10,333 nucleotides of DNA, taken from the NCBI GenBank assembly GCA_021159225.1, contig JAGGSE010000160.1, positions 1 to 10,333 of the forward strand, in the 5' to 3' direction. Position numbers and translations under genes: made by a program. Position 1 is the stretch's first letter; every line of letters starts with the position of its first letter. The notes under the pieces were generated by a model that had not been told where the DNA came from, did not search any database, and saw only the letters and a list, made by a program, of their open reading frames with translations. Of the stretch, positions 1 through 6,750 are shown piece by piece. The stretch comes from a bacterium. Its GTDB lineage: Bacteria > Patescibacteriota > Minisyncoccia > Minisyncoccales > JAGGSE01.

Positions 1-10
1 ATATACCCTA

Positions 11-29
11 TTGCCGCCTTTGGCGACAA
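11..29. repeat. GC-rich hairpin, window left edge
   Basis: Inverted repeat TTGCCGCC-TTT-GGCGACAA: 7 of 8 base pairs around a 3-nt loop. It lies about 55 nt downstream of the aminotransferase stop when read on the minus strand. No T-tract follows it on the minus strand (the next bases read TAGGGTATAT), so it is not a textbook intrinsic terminator. It sits next to an A-rich word that recurs at the other end of the window beside another hairpin, so a REP-like intergenic element is as likely as a terminator. Confidence 0.5.
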
Positions 30-35
30 ACAAAC

Positions 36-55
36 CAAAATTCAAATCTCAAAAT
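36..55. repeat. 20-nt A-rich word, copy 1
   Basis: The 20-mer CAAAATTCAAATCTCAAAAT is identical to a copy at 10272-10291, in the same orientation. It overlaps a small perfect inverted repeat at 50-63 (CAAAAT-TC-ATTTTG). Related words fill the 3839-4023 spacer. Low-complexity A/T composition makes partial matches easy, but a 20/20 match containing the TCTC interruption is more than simple poly-A similarity. Confidence 0.6.
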
Positions 56-84
56 TCATTTTGCATTCTCAATCCTGTGGTCCT

Positions 85-1254
85 TTATAGCCTTTTAACA
101 TAATTTACCATCCTTTCCAGTCCCTCCTTTAATTTTTTTTCTTCGCCTCCAAAAGAGATTCTGATATGCCTCTTGCCTCCTGGGCCAAATGCTGAGCCGG
201 GTACCACGCCGACCTTGGCTTCCTTTAGAAGGCGCAGGGAAAAATTGTAATCATCCATTTTCAGGTTTATTTTCGGAAAAAGATAGAAAGTGCCCTCCGG
301 CTTAATAAGGGTCAGTTTGTCTGTTCGGCTTAAAATTTCTATGGCGATTTTTCTTCTTCTTTCATAGTTTTGCTTAAATTTTTTAATAAATTTATAGCCA
401 TCCTTTATTGCAGCCAAAGCGGCATACTGGGAGAGAGCAACAGGACATGTAATCAAACAGTCATGAATCTTGAAAATTTCCTGAACTATCTTTTTATCAG
501 AGACCAGATAACCTATACGCCAACCAGTCATAGAATAACTCTTTGATAAACTAAAAATAGAGATTGTTCTATCTTCTGCTTCGGGAAAAGAGCCAATGCT
601 GATATGCTTTTTGCCGTCAAAAACAAAATACTCATAAACCTCATCAGCAATAATAAAAAGATTATGCTTTAGGGCAATCTTTGCTATTGCTTTTAGTTCT
701 TCCCGGCTATAGACCTTGCCCAATGGATTGGAGGGATTGGAAAAGAGTATGGCTTTTGTCTTTTTGCTGACTGCAGATTCAATTTTTTCCGGATTCAACT
801 GCCAACGGTTCTCTTTTTCATCTAAAGAAACAAAACTTGGCATTGCCCCTTGTCTGACAATCCTGATTTGATTGATGTGAGACACATAATTGGGAGACAA
901 AACAATCACCTCGTCTTCTGGGTCTAAAAGAGCCAGAAGGGTTGCCATTGATGCCTCAATGGCGCCGTGGGTTAGAAGGACATTTTCCGGTTCCGCCTTG
1001 ATTTTATTGTCCTTCCTCATCTTTTCAGCAATTGCCTGCCTCAATGATTCAATCCCCCAGCCCTTTGTATACCTTGAGGCAAAGCCCTTATCAATTGCTT
1101 CCTTTGCCTTTTCTTTAATAAAAGAGGGGGTCTCAAAATCAGGAACTCCCTGAGCCAGAGAAATAGAACCTTTTTCCTTCTCAATCAAAATCTGAAACCT
1201 TTTGATTGCCGAGACCTCAATACTCCGGACAATTTTACTAGGTTTTTTTGTCAT
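85..1254 (-). CDS. Class I/II pyridoxal-phosphate aminotransferase
   Basis: A cytosolic fold-type I PLP enzyme that moves an amino group between an amino acid and a 2-oxoacid; the substrate cannot be read from the sequence, but the aspartate/aromatic (AspB/PatA-like) branch is the best guess. Its 389 aa are typical for the family. Visible motifs are GVPDF (36-40, substrate loop), SNPSNPLG (172-179), DEVYE (204-208, where Asp204 would contact the PLP nitrogen), SLSKSYSMTGWRIG (235-248, with Lys238 as the Schiff-base lysine), PGSAFG (352-357) and HIRISF (363-368, with Arg365 as the carboxylate-binding arginine). All catalytic residues are present. The ATG is preceded by GAGG with only a 2-nt gap, which is unusually close. 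It is separated from the phosphate genes by 53 nt that hold a probable promoter of its own, so it may be transcribed alone. Which amino acid it uses is unresolved. Confidence 0.93.
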   Translation of the reverse strand: MTKKPSKIVRSIEVSAIKRFQILIEKEKGSISLAQGVPDFETPSFIKEKAKEAIDKGFASRYTKGWGIESLRQAIAEKMRKDNKIKAEPENVLLTHGAIEASMATLLALLDPEDEVIVLSPNYVSHINQIRIVRQGAMPSFVSLDEKENRWQLNPEKIESAVSKKTKAILFSNPSNPLGKVYSREELKAIAKIALKHNLFIIADEVYEYFVFDGKKHISIGSFPEAEDRTISIFSLSKSYSMTGWRIGYLVSDKKIVQEIFKIHDCLITCPVALSQYAALAAIKDGYKFIKKFKQNYERRRKIAIEILSRTDKLTLIKPEGTFYLFPKINLKMDDYNFSLRLLKEAKVGVVPGSAFGPGGKRHIRISFGGEEKKLKEGLERMVNYVKRL

Positions 1255-1280
1255 TTCCTCAAATTTTTTTCTTCTCCCAT
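1251..1280 (-). other. Possible 9-codon leader ORF (MGEEKNLRK)
   Basis: Inside the predicted 5' leader of the aminotransferase is ATG GGA GAA GAA AAA AAT TTG, then AGG AAA TGA. Its TGA overlaps the aminotransferase start as ATGA, the same coupling seen twice elsewhere in the window. It would place a terminating ribosome at a start codon whose own Shine-Dalgarno is too close. No Shine-Dalgarno precedes the mini-ORF itself, and so short an ORF can occur by chance. This is an inference only. Confidence 0.2.
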
Positions 1281-1299
1281 TGTTGCAGGCAGTTGGTTA

Positions 1300-1335
1300 G
1301 TGAACTATTATAACAAACAATCTATTAAATAATAA
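1300..1335 (-). promoter_or_regulatory. Probable extended -10 promoter for the aminotransferase
   Basis: On the minus strand a perfect TATAAT (plus 1307-1312) is preceded by TGT, giving the extended -10 form TGnTATAAT. A weak -35 (TTATTA, plus 1330-1335) lies 17 bp upstream. The predicted transcription start is near 1300, leaving a leader of about 46 nt. The -10 box overlaps the TAA stop of the PiT gene. The position directly ahead of a gene that is not tightly packed against its neighbour supports the call. Confidence 0.6.
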
Positions 1336-2306
1336 ATGAAAGCCGAAAGCAAAGCGGCTGAGGGAATGGTAATTATCCAGGCAACAATCATCCTTTCAGC
1401 CACTATCTGCTTACATCTTCTCGGATTTTGTAAAACGGTTCCTCCAATTACTGATGAGCAAACAACATGGGTCGTTGATATCGGCATTCCAACCAAAGAG
1501 TGCAAGACAATTACTCCTCCCGCTCCGAATTCAGAAACAAATCCCTGCTTTGGTTCAATTTTTGTCAAACTCCACCCCAAGGTCTTAACCACCTGCCAGC
1601 CCATTAAAAAGGTTCCAATCCCCATCGTTATTCCACAAACTACCTTTACCCACCAGGGCACACAAAATCTGTCTATAAACCCTCCGGATAAAAGAGCGGC
1701 GGTAATCAGTCCCATGGCGTTTTGGGTATCATTCATTCCATGGGCAAAGGAAACAAAGGGAGTGGTAAAAATCTGACCAAGTTGAAAAAATCTATTTGTT
1801 TTTTGGTCGGGAGTATGTTTAAAGAATTTCTCCAAAATCCAGGTTGCCAAAATCAAAAAAACAGCCCCGACCAAAAATCCGGCTGCCGGACCTAAAAATA
1901 TTCCCAAAAACACCTTCTTGGTTAAAACACCCCATTTAATAATCCCTGCTCCTCCCGAAGCCAAGCCAGCTCCCAAAAGCCCTCCAACCAAGGCATGGCT
2001 GACGCTAATGGGAATACCAACCCTTGTGCAGAAAAACACCCAGACAACTGTTCCCATTATTCCAGCAAGCAAGATTAAAAGGGTAATATTTTCAGAGGGA
2101 ATTATTCCTTTACCAATTGTTCGGGCAACCCTGGTTGAAGCGAAGGCGCCAAGTATATTAAAAATGCTTGCTATAACCAACGCCTGAAGCGGCGAAAGGG
2201 CTTTTGTGGCGCAGGTGGTAGCGATAGCGTTTGCTCGGTCGTTTGCTCCATTTAAAAAGTCAAAGATTAGGGCAAAAATTATAATGAGAATTACAAGACA
2301 AGTCAT
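1308..2306 (-). CDS. PiT-family inorganic phosphate permease
   Basis: A polytopic inner-membrane carrier that imports (metal-)phosphate with a cation gradient. The 332 aa are almost entirely hydrophobic helices, and the two inverted PiT signature halves are both visible: GANDRANA (20-27) with PISVSHALVGG (99-109), and HGMNDTQNAMG (189-199) with PISTTHVVCSSVIGG (275-289). The Asp of each N-D pair (Asp22 and Asp192) and the Ser/Thr-His segments are intact, so it should be functional. The length matches short bacterial and archaeal PiT proteins, without the large loop of E. coli PitA. The ATG lies 1 nt after the TAG stop of the DUF47 gene, so translation is very likely coupled. Pairing with DUF47 is the well-known phosphate module. 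No Pho box is recognisable. The same family also contains sulfate carriers, but the DUF47 partner favours phosphate. Confidence 0.94.
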   Translation of the reverse strand: MTCLVILIIIFALIFDFLNGANDRANAIATTCATKALSPLQALVIASIFNILGAFASTRVARTIGKGIIPSENITLLILLAGIMGTVVWVFFCTRVGIPISVSHALVGGLLGAGLASGGAGIIKWGVLTKKVFLGIFLGPAAGFLVGAVFLILATWILEKFFKHTPDQKTNRFFQLGQIFTTPFVSFAHGMNDTQNAMGLITAALLSGGFIDRFCVPWWVKVVCGITMGIGTFLMGWQVVKTLGWSLTKIEPKQGFVSEFGAGGVIVLHSLVGMPISTTHVVCSSVIGGTVLQNPRRCKQIVAERMIVAWIITIPSAALLSAFIYYLIDCLL

Positions 2307-2307
2307 A

Positions 2308-2946
2308 CTACGCCTGGCCCTTTAACCGGAGCGTTTCCAATATATTGGCTACATCCTCGCATTGGTCCATCGTGTATTCCAGGGTGTCAACAATTTCTTT
2401 GAGAGCCAACATTTTCTTGAAATCATCAACACCTGAATAACCCTCCCCGATGACCTTCCCCAGCCATTTTCGGTTGACCTTGTCCGCTTCATTCTCCAAA
2501 TCATTTATTTTAACGCAACAACTGGCTATAACATCATCGTTTTTTCTAATATCTTTTAATGAACTTACCCCCAGTTCTATCTGTGTTGCGGCTTCTTTTA
2601 AATATGGGAGAAAATCAATAAGAGGTTGAGGTAAATCTTTTATTCTGTAGATATTCAATCTATTTGCCACCTTCTCAAGGGAATCAATAACATTGTCCAT
2701 ATTATAAACGAAAAATTTAATATCTCCCTTCTCCTCGGTAACCCTTGTATGGTCATAAAGCAGTTCCTCTATTACCTTATGGACAATTTCATCCGCTTCG
2801 TCTTCTAATCTGTCTAGGTTTTGAGCAACCTCTGGAAGGGTTGAATAATCCTTTTCAAGACCTTCTAAAAGAGCCACCGCCTCACTTATCTTCTTGGCTA
2901 ATTCTTCGTATAAATCAAAAAACTTTTTTCCTCGGGGGAAAAACAT
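2308..2946 (-). CDS. DUF47/PhoU-like accessory protein of the PiT permease
   Basis: An all-helical cytosolic protein of 212 aa, close to the family's usual size. Members have the PhoU fold, bind metal ions through acidic patches, and are usually encoded beside PiT genes, where they are thought to regulate phosphate uptake. Seen here are the typical N-terminus MFFPRGKKFFDLYEE and repeated acidic signatures in the two halves: LEDEADEIVHK (47-57) with DNVIDSLEKVANR (84-96), and LENEADKVNR (150-159) with EIVDTLEYTMDQCED (184-198). It lies 13 nt after TatD and 1 nt before PiT. No Shine-Dalgarno is visible before the ATG (upstream reads CATTAGATTCT), so it may depend on re-initiation from tatD or on leaderless-like initiation. 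The function is inferred from family and neighbourhood. Confidence 0.9.
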   Translation of the reverse strand: MFFPRGKKFFDLYEELAKKISEAVALLEGLEKDYSTLPEVAQNLDRLEDEADEIVHKVIEELLYDHTRVTEEKGDIKFFVYNMDNVIDSLEKVANRLNIYRIKDLPQPLIDFLPYLKEAATQIELGVSSLKDIRKNDDVIASCCVKINDLENEADKVNRKWLGKVIGEGYSGVDDFKKMLALKEIVDTLEYTMDQCEDVANILETLRLKGQA

Positions 2947-2959
2947 AGAATCTAATGAT

Positions 2960-3838
2960 TTATTGTTCTGAATCTTGAATCCTGTCCATTGGTTTGGAAA
3001 GTTTGAATAATTCTTTGGCGTTCTCGGTGGTAATTATTGCCATTTTCTCAAAAGAAACTCCCTTGACCTTGGCAAGATGGCGACAAATCAAATTTACACC
3101 TAAGGGATTATTCCTCTTTTCCGGAAAATCAGGGGGAGTGAGATAGGGACAATCGGTCTCAACCAAAATTCTTTCCAGAGGGGTCTTTTTAATAATTTCA
3201 TCAAAATCCGCACCCTCAATCTTTTTGAAAATTATGCCGTTAAAACCAAGATAAAGGTCCATCCCTAAATACTCCTGTGCCTGGTCCCAGGTGCCAGTAA
3301 AGCAGTGGACAACGCCACGAATTCCTAAATCTGAGACCTGAGACCTCAAAATTTCTATCAGGTCGCTGTGAGCCATTCGGCAGTGAAAAATAACTGGCAG
3401 GTCCAATTCCTTGGCTAATTCTATCTGCTCAAAAAGCACCTCCATTTGTTTTTTTCTGAATTTCTCAAACCTTGTTTTTGTCTTCGGTTTCCAATAGTAG
3501 TCCAGACCAATTTCTCCAATTGCCACAACCTTCTCTGACTGAGCCAGTTCTCTGTATTTTTGATAATCAAAGTCCTCCTTATCCGAGATAAACCCTTTTT
3601 GAGAATCTAACTCCGAAGGATCAACCCGCCGGCTTTCCAGATGAATTGGATGCAGGCCAACAGCCGCAAAAACCCCTTCTCTATATTTTTGGGCAATCTC
3701 TACTGCCCTCTTTGAGGTAGCATATTTTGTTCCCACATTGATAATCCAAATGTGCTGATTCAGGCATTTTTCAATTATCTTGCCAAAGTCATCCTTGAAA
3801 GAGGCGAAATTCAAATGAGCATGGGTATCAATTAACAT
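2960..3838 (-). CDS. tatD: TatD-family metal-dependent DNase/hydrolase
   Basis: A TIM-barrel amidohydrolase-superfamily nuclease, thought to act as a 3'-5' exonuclease in DNA repair or quality control in the cytosol. Metal and catalytic residues are all found: HAH at 6-8, GEIGLDYYW with Glu109, FHCR with His152, VVHCFTG with His178, and VETDCPYLTP with Asp229. At 292 aa it is about 30 residues longer than the common 255-265 aa form. The extra sequence sits after GLHPIH, roughly 67-100, and is charged (SRRVDPSELDSQKGFISDKEDF is split around Asp78 and Lys87), so it looks like a surface insertion rather than a frameshift. No clear Shine-Dalgarno precedes the ATG. It opens a three-gene group with DUF47 and PiT, behind the inverted-repeat spacer. 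In many bacteria tatD follows metG; here one gene and the spacer intervene. Confidence 0.94.
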   Translation of the reverse strand: MLIDTHAHLNFASFKDDFGKIIEKCLNQHIWIINVGTKYATSKRAVEIAQKYREGVFAAVGLHPIHLESRRVDPSELDSQKGFISDKEDFDYQKYRELAQSEKVVAIGEIGLDYYWKPKTKTRFEKFRKKQMEVLFEQIELAKELDLPVIFHCRMAHSDLIEILRSQVSDLGIRGVVHCFTGTWDQAQEYLGMDLYLGFNGIIFKKIEGADFDEIIKKTPLERILVETDCPYLTPPDFPEKRNNPLGVNLICRHLAKVKGVSFEKMAIITTENAKELFKLSKPMDRIQDSEQ

Positions 3839-4023
3839 AGTTTAAGCGTAAAGCGCAAAACTCAAAAATTACAAATTACAAATGAAAAATTACAATTTTA
3901 AATTCAAAATGCAAAAATCAAAAATCAAAATGAAAGATTAAAATGCAAAAAGAATTCTCTTTGATTTTTTCTTTTTCATTTTGCATTTTGATTTTTGATT
4001 TTTGATTTGGTTTGGTTTTGAAT
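3839..4023. other. 185-bp non-coding spacer with word repeats
   Basis: The longest gene-free stretch of the window, made almost wholly of A/T words. Its TatD side has AAATTACA at 3866, 3873 and 3887; its NAD-gene side has the inverted repeat listed separately. It ends one presumed operon and must hold the start signals for tatD, but I can pick no convincing -35/-10 pair because TTGATT and TTTAAAAT-like strings occur many times. No GC-rich stem followed by a T-tract is present. Confidence 0.6.
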
Positions 4024-4025
4024 TT
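3900..4025. repeat. Long A/T inverted repeat built on a 7-nt word
   Basis: The arms 3912-3932 and 3984-4004 are exact reverse complements over 21 nt; they consist of reiterated CAAAAAT (left) and ATTTTTG (right). An outer 10-bp arm, AAATTCAAAA at 3900-3909, pairs with TTTTGAATTT at 4016-4025, the latter reaching into the stop codon of the NAD gene. A further imperfect arm (AAATGCAAAAAGAA against TTCTTTTTCATTTTGCATTT) lies inside. The transcript could fold into one long A-U rich hairpin, perhaps ending the upstream operon or protecting its 3' end. The pairing is seen; the role is inferred. Confidence 0.75.
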
Positions 4026-5289
4026 AACATTTGGTGCCTAATAAATTGTTTATCTGAATTCTTGCAGGTGGCAAGAGTTTATGGGCATTTTTCTTTCTTC
4101 GTTGGATAACACCTTTGATCTTCTTTTTGGAAATATCCGTCAAAAAAGAAATCTCCTCCTCCTTAAATCCCTGAACCAAAAGTCTCAAAATCTTGTCCAG
4201 TTGTTCATAGGAAACCCCCAATTCTTTCTCGTCTGTTTGTCCCCGCCAAAAATCAGCAGAGGGCTTGGTTCTGATAATCTCCTCTGGCACGGCCAATCTT
4301 TTTGCCATTTCTAAAACATCTGTTTTGTAAAGATGAGAGATTGGCTCAATGTCTGCTGCCCCATCACCGAATTTGGTAAAATATCCCACTTCTTCCTCCG
4401 ACCTGTTGGTGGTGCCTATGACCAGAAGGTTGTAAAAATTGGCAAAATAATAAAGGGTTGCCATTATTAACCTTGATTTTAGATTTCCTCTCGCTATTTT
4501 ATTTCCCGGAGGAAAGCGCCTTAAAAGACAACCATAGGAGTCCCTTAGAGAAAGAATTTTAATTCTCCCTCCCAATTTCTTGTTCAATAAAGAAATATTT
4601 TTAGCCAAAGAGCCCTGGTCAAAATTAATGCTCAAAAAATGGCATTTGTTTCCCAACGCCTGTTTTGCTAAAACAGCAACCACAGCAGAATCAACTCCTC
4701 CAGAGATTCCTACAATTCCGCCCTTTGCCCCGGCTTTCTTTATCTTTTCTCTTATAAAACCGACAATTCTTTTTTCAGGGGGTACGGCTAAAAATTTTAG
4801 CCGTTGTCCAGCCCTGATTTCTTTAAGATATACTGAAACGCTTTTTGGCAAAAGATGTTCCCATTTTTCCTGCCGGCAGATTTTCTTTCTTACCAGAGTG
4901 GCTGAGAGTTTATTGAAAAAAAATGGCTGGGGCTGAACCTTTACCCCAATTCTCTCAAAGGACTTCACAGTCCAAGGGTCTCGGCTGAAAACCAGCGCAT
5001 CTAATGGCTTCAAGCCTGTGACAGCCAAAACCTTGCTTGCCCAAATTTCGTCATCAAAAAAATCCGGCAGGCCGAAAATCTTGAAATTTTTAATTTTATT
5101 CTCCCTAAGAGCCCTTAAGACCATCTCTTTCCGCTCCTTAAAGAAAAATGGGTTGTCTTTCTCTAAAAATCTCTCAATACTCCCAATAACAATGAAAATT
5201 CCCCTTTTTTCTTTTTTAAGGATATATTTTATTGCATTCAAGTGTCCCTTGTGAAATGGCTGAAACCTGCCTACGAAAATTGCTCTCAT
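4024..5289 (-). CDS. Fused NMN/NaMN adenylyltransferase (NadM/NadR type)-NAD synthetase (NadE)
   Basis: A 421-aa cytosolic protein with two NAD-biosynthesis domains. Residues 1 to about 160 form a nucleotidyltransferase of the archaeal NadM/NadR kind: GRFQPFHKGH (7-16) and LSATLVR (128-134, the ISxTxxR-type motif). This differs from the NadD form typical of bacteria. Residues from about 165 to 421 are an ammonia-type NAD synthetase: the SGGVDSA PP-loop (196-202), GNLKSRLIMATLYYFAN (268-284), GTTNRSEEEVGY (292-303), KFGDGAADIEP (306-316) and PSADFWRGQTDE (343-354). No glutaminase (nitrilase) domain is present. Together the domains could convert NaMN to NaAD and then to NAD. The alternative is amidation first (NMN synthetase, as in Francisella NadE*) followed by adenylylation. 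The ATG lies 2 nt after the metG stop, indicating coupling. The reading frame is open throughout, so the fusion is real in this assembly. Confidence 0.92.
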   Translation of the reverse strand: MRAIFVGRFQPFHKGHLNAIKYILKKEKRGIFIVIGSIERFLEKDNPFFFKERKEMVLRALRENKIKNFKIFGLPDFFDDEIWASKVLAVTGLKPLDALVFSRDPWTVKSFERIGVKVQPQPFFFNKLSATLVRKKICRQEKWEHLLPKSVSVYLKEIRAGQRLKFLAVPPEKRIVGFIREKIKKAGAKGGIVGISGGVDSAVVAVLAKQALGNKCHFLSINFDQGSLAKNISLLNKKLGGRIKILSLRDSYGCLLRRFPPGNKIARGNLKSRLIMATLYYFANFYNLLVIGTTNRSEEEVGYFTKFGDGAADIEPISHLYKTDVLEMAKRLAVPEEIIRTKPSADFWRGQTDEKELGVSYEQLDKILRLLVQGFKEEEISFLTDISKKKIKGVIQRRKKNAHKLLPPARIQINNLLGTKC

Positions 5290-5291
5290 AG

Positions 5292-6731
5292 TTAAATTCT
5301 TGGAAACAGCGGTTTGCTTTCTCCTGTTTCTATTTGTTTCAATATCCTTTTTGATGCCTCTGGTAAAAAGACCTTCAGCATCATAGCAATTTCAGACAAA
5401 ATAAACAATAAATTGCCAATTACCTGTTTGTTCTTGGTTTTCCAGGGCCTTTCTCTTTCAATGTATCTATCAGAAAAGTTAATCAAGGACCAGATTTCTT
5501 CCAATGACTTATTAAAAGAGAAGTGCTCCAATGCCTTAAAAGAGTTCTGATAAGCCCGCTCCACCTCTATTCTTACCTCTTTGTCTCCAAATTCTTTTTT
5601 CAAAGAGGGATTAATTTTCAATTTTTTGCTTAAGGCAATCACCCTTGATGTCAAATTGCCCAATCCATTAGCCAAATCAGTATTGTAACGGCTCTCAAAC
5701 CTCTCTATGCTAAAATCACCGTCTTCACTTGGAGGAATTTCCCTTAAGAAAAAGTATCTTACTGGGTCTGTGCCGTATTTTTCAACCAGGTCAAAGGGGC
5801 TGACAACATTGCCCAAACTCTTTGACATCTTTTCTTTCCCAACTGTAATGTAGCCGTGAATAAAAATTGTCTTCGGCAGGGATAAACCCGCTGAAAGAAG
5901 AATCGCCGGCCAATAGAGACAGTGAAATCTTGATATGCCCTTTCCAATAATATGGAGTTTGTTTTCATTTTCCTGCCAAAACTTTTGGAATCTCGGTTCT
6001 TTATCAGCGTATCCCAGAGCGGTAATGTAGTTTGCCAAGGCGTCAAACCACACCCAGACAATTTGGCTGTTATCCCCGGGCGTTCTAATTCCCCAGCCGT
6101 GGGCTCTTTTAACTGAACGGGAAATGCAGATATCCTCCAATCCTTGTTTTATAACGCCCAATATCTCCCTCTTTCTTTCCGGGGGAATAATCTCTATCTT
6201 GTCCTTTTCAATAATCTCTTTTAACCTCTCCTGATATTTTGAGAGTCGGAAGAAAAAATTCTCTTCCTCTACCACCTCCGGCTTTATTTTGTGTTCAGGG
6301 CAAAGACCATTGTCTAATTCGGATTCCTTGTAAAATTCCTCACATCCCACGCAGTAAAGCCCCTTGTATTTTTTCTTGTAAATGTCCTTTTGGCAGGCAG
6401 TCCATAATTTTTCAACACCGAGGCGGTGCCTTTTTTCGCTGGTGCGGATAAAATCGTCAAAACTTAGATTCAAGGCCTGTTTGAGTTTATAAAACTCTGC
6501 CGCATTTCTATCTACCAGTTCCTTTACTGATACGCCAGTTTTCTCCGCTGCCTTGACATTTTTCAGAGAATTTTCGTCTGTGCCTGTCAAAAAGAAAACA
6601 TCTTCTCCTAAAAAACGATGGTAGCGGGCAACCACATCCGCCTGAATTGCCTCTAAGGCAAATCCAATATGGGGCTGGGCGTTTACATAAGGCAGGGCTG
6701 TTGAAAGATAGAATCTTTTTGTCTTGGTCAT
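5292..6731 (-). CDS. metG: Methionyl-tRNA synthetase
   Basis: A class Ia synthetase that charges tRNA-Met. I place the start at the ATG at 6731 (479 aa), because MTKTKRFYLSTALPYVNA matches the family's N-terminus. The longer in-frame extension to 6848 reads through the coding region of the preceding membrane gene. In order: PHIGFALE (20-27, the HIGH site with Phe for the last His), GTDENS (50-55, usually GTDEHG), a single zinc knuckle C127-x2-C130...C144-x2-H147, VWFDALANY (227-235), KMSKS (301-305), then the helical anticodon-binding domain to Ile479. There is no C-terminal tRNA-binding (EMAP/Trbp111-like) domain. The start lies 19 nt after the membrane gene and lacks a clear Shine-Dalgarno. 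The alternative start ATG at 6764 has AGGG touching it and would overlap that gene's end. Activity is likely in spite of the altered motifs. Confidence 0.93.
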   Translation of the reverse strand: MTKTKRFYLSTALPYVNAQPHIGFALEAIQADVVARYHRFLGEDVFFLTGTDENSLKNVKAAEKTGVSVKELVDRNAAEFYKLKQALNLSFDDFIRTSEKRHRLGVEKLWTACQKDIYKKKYKGLYCVGCEEFYKESELDNGLCPEHKIKPEVVEEENFFFRLSKYQERLKEIIEKDKIEIIPPERKREILGVIKQGLEDICISRSVKRAHGWGIRTPGDNSQIVWVWFDALANYITALGYADKEPRFQKFWQENENKLHIIGKGISRFHCLYWPAILLSAGLSLPKTIFIHGYITVGKEKMSKSLGNVVSPFDLVEKYGTDPVRYFFLREIPPSEDGDFSIERFESRYNTDLANGLGNLTSRVIALSKKLKINPSLKKEFGDKEVRIEVERAYQNSFKALEHFSFNKSLEEIWSLINFSDRYIERERPWKTKNKQVIGNLLFILSEIAMMLKVFLPEASKRILKQIETGESKPLFPRI

Positions 6732-6750
6732 TGATTTTGGAGTTCCAATT

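Noticed and set aside
1336..1776. 146-codon plus-strand open frame opposite the PiT gene
   Set aside because: It is antisense to a gene with complete family motifs; its composition mirrors the permease codons and it has no recognisable domain or independent start signals.
3866..4004. Short regularly spaced words resembling a CRISPR array
   Set aside because: Units are 7-9 nt, contiguous and A/T only, with no unique spacers and no cas genes.
3900..4025. Classical Rho-independent terminator
   Set aside because: The stems are A-U rich with no GC core and no defined terminal U-run after a short stem, so only a general structured 3' end can be supported.
5759..6061. 100-codon open frame on the same strand within metG in another frame
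   Set aside because: It lies wholly inside conserved MetRS sequence including the KMSKS region and shows no family resemblance.
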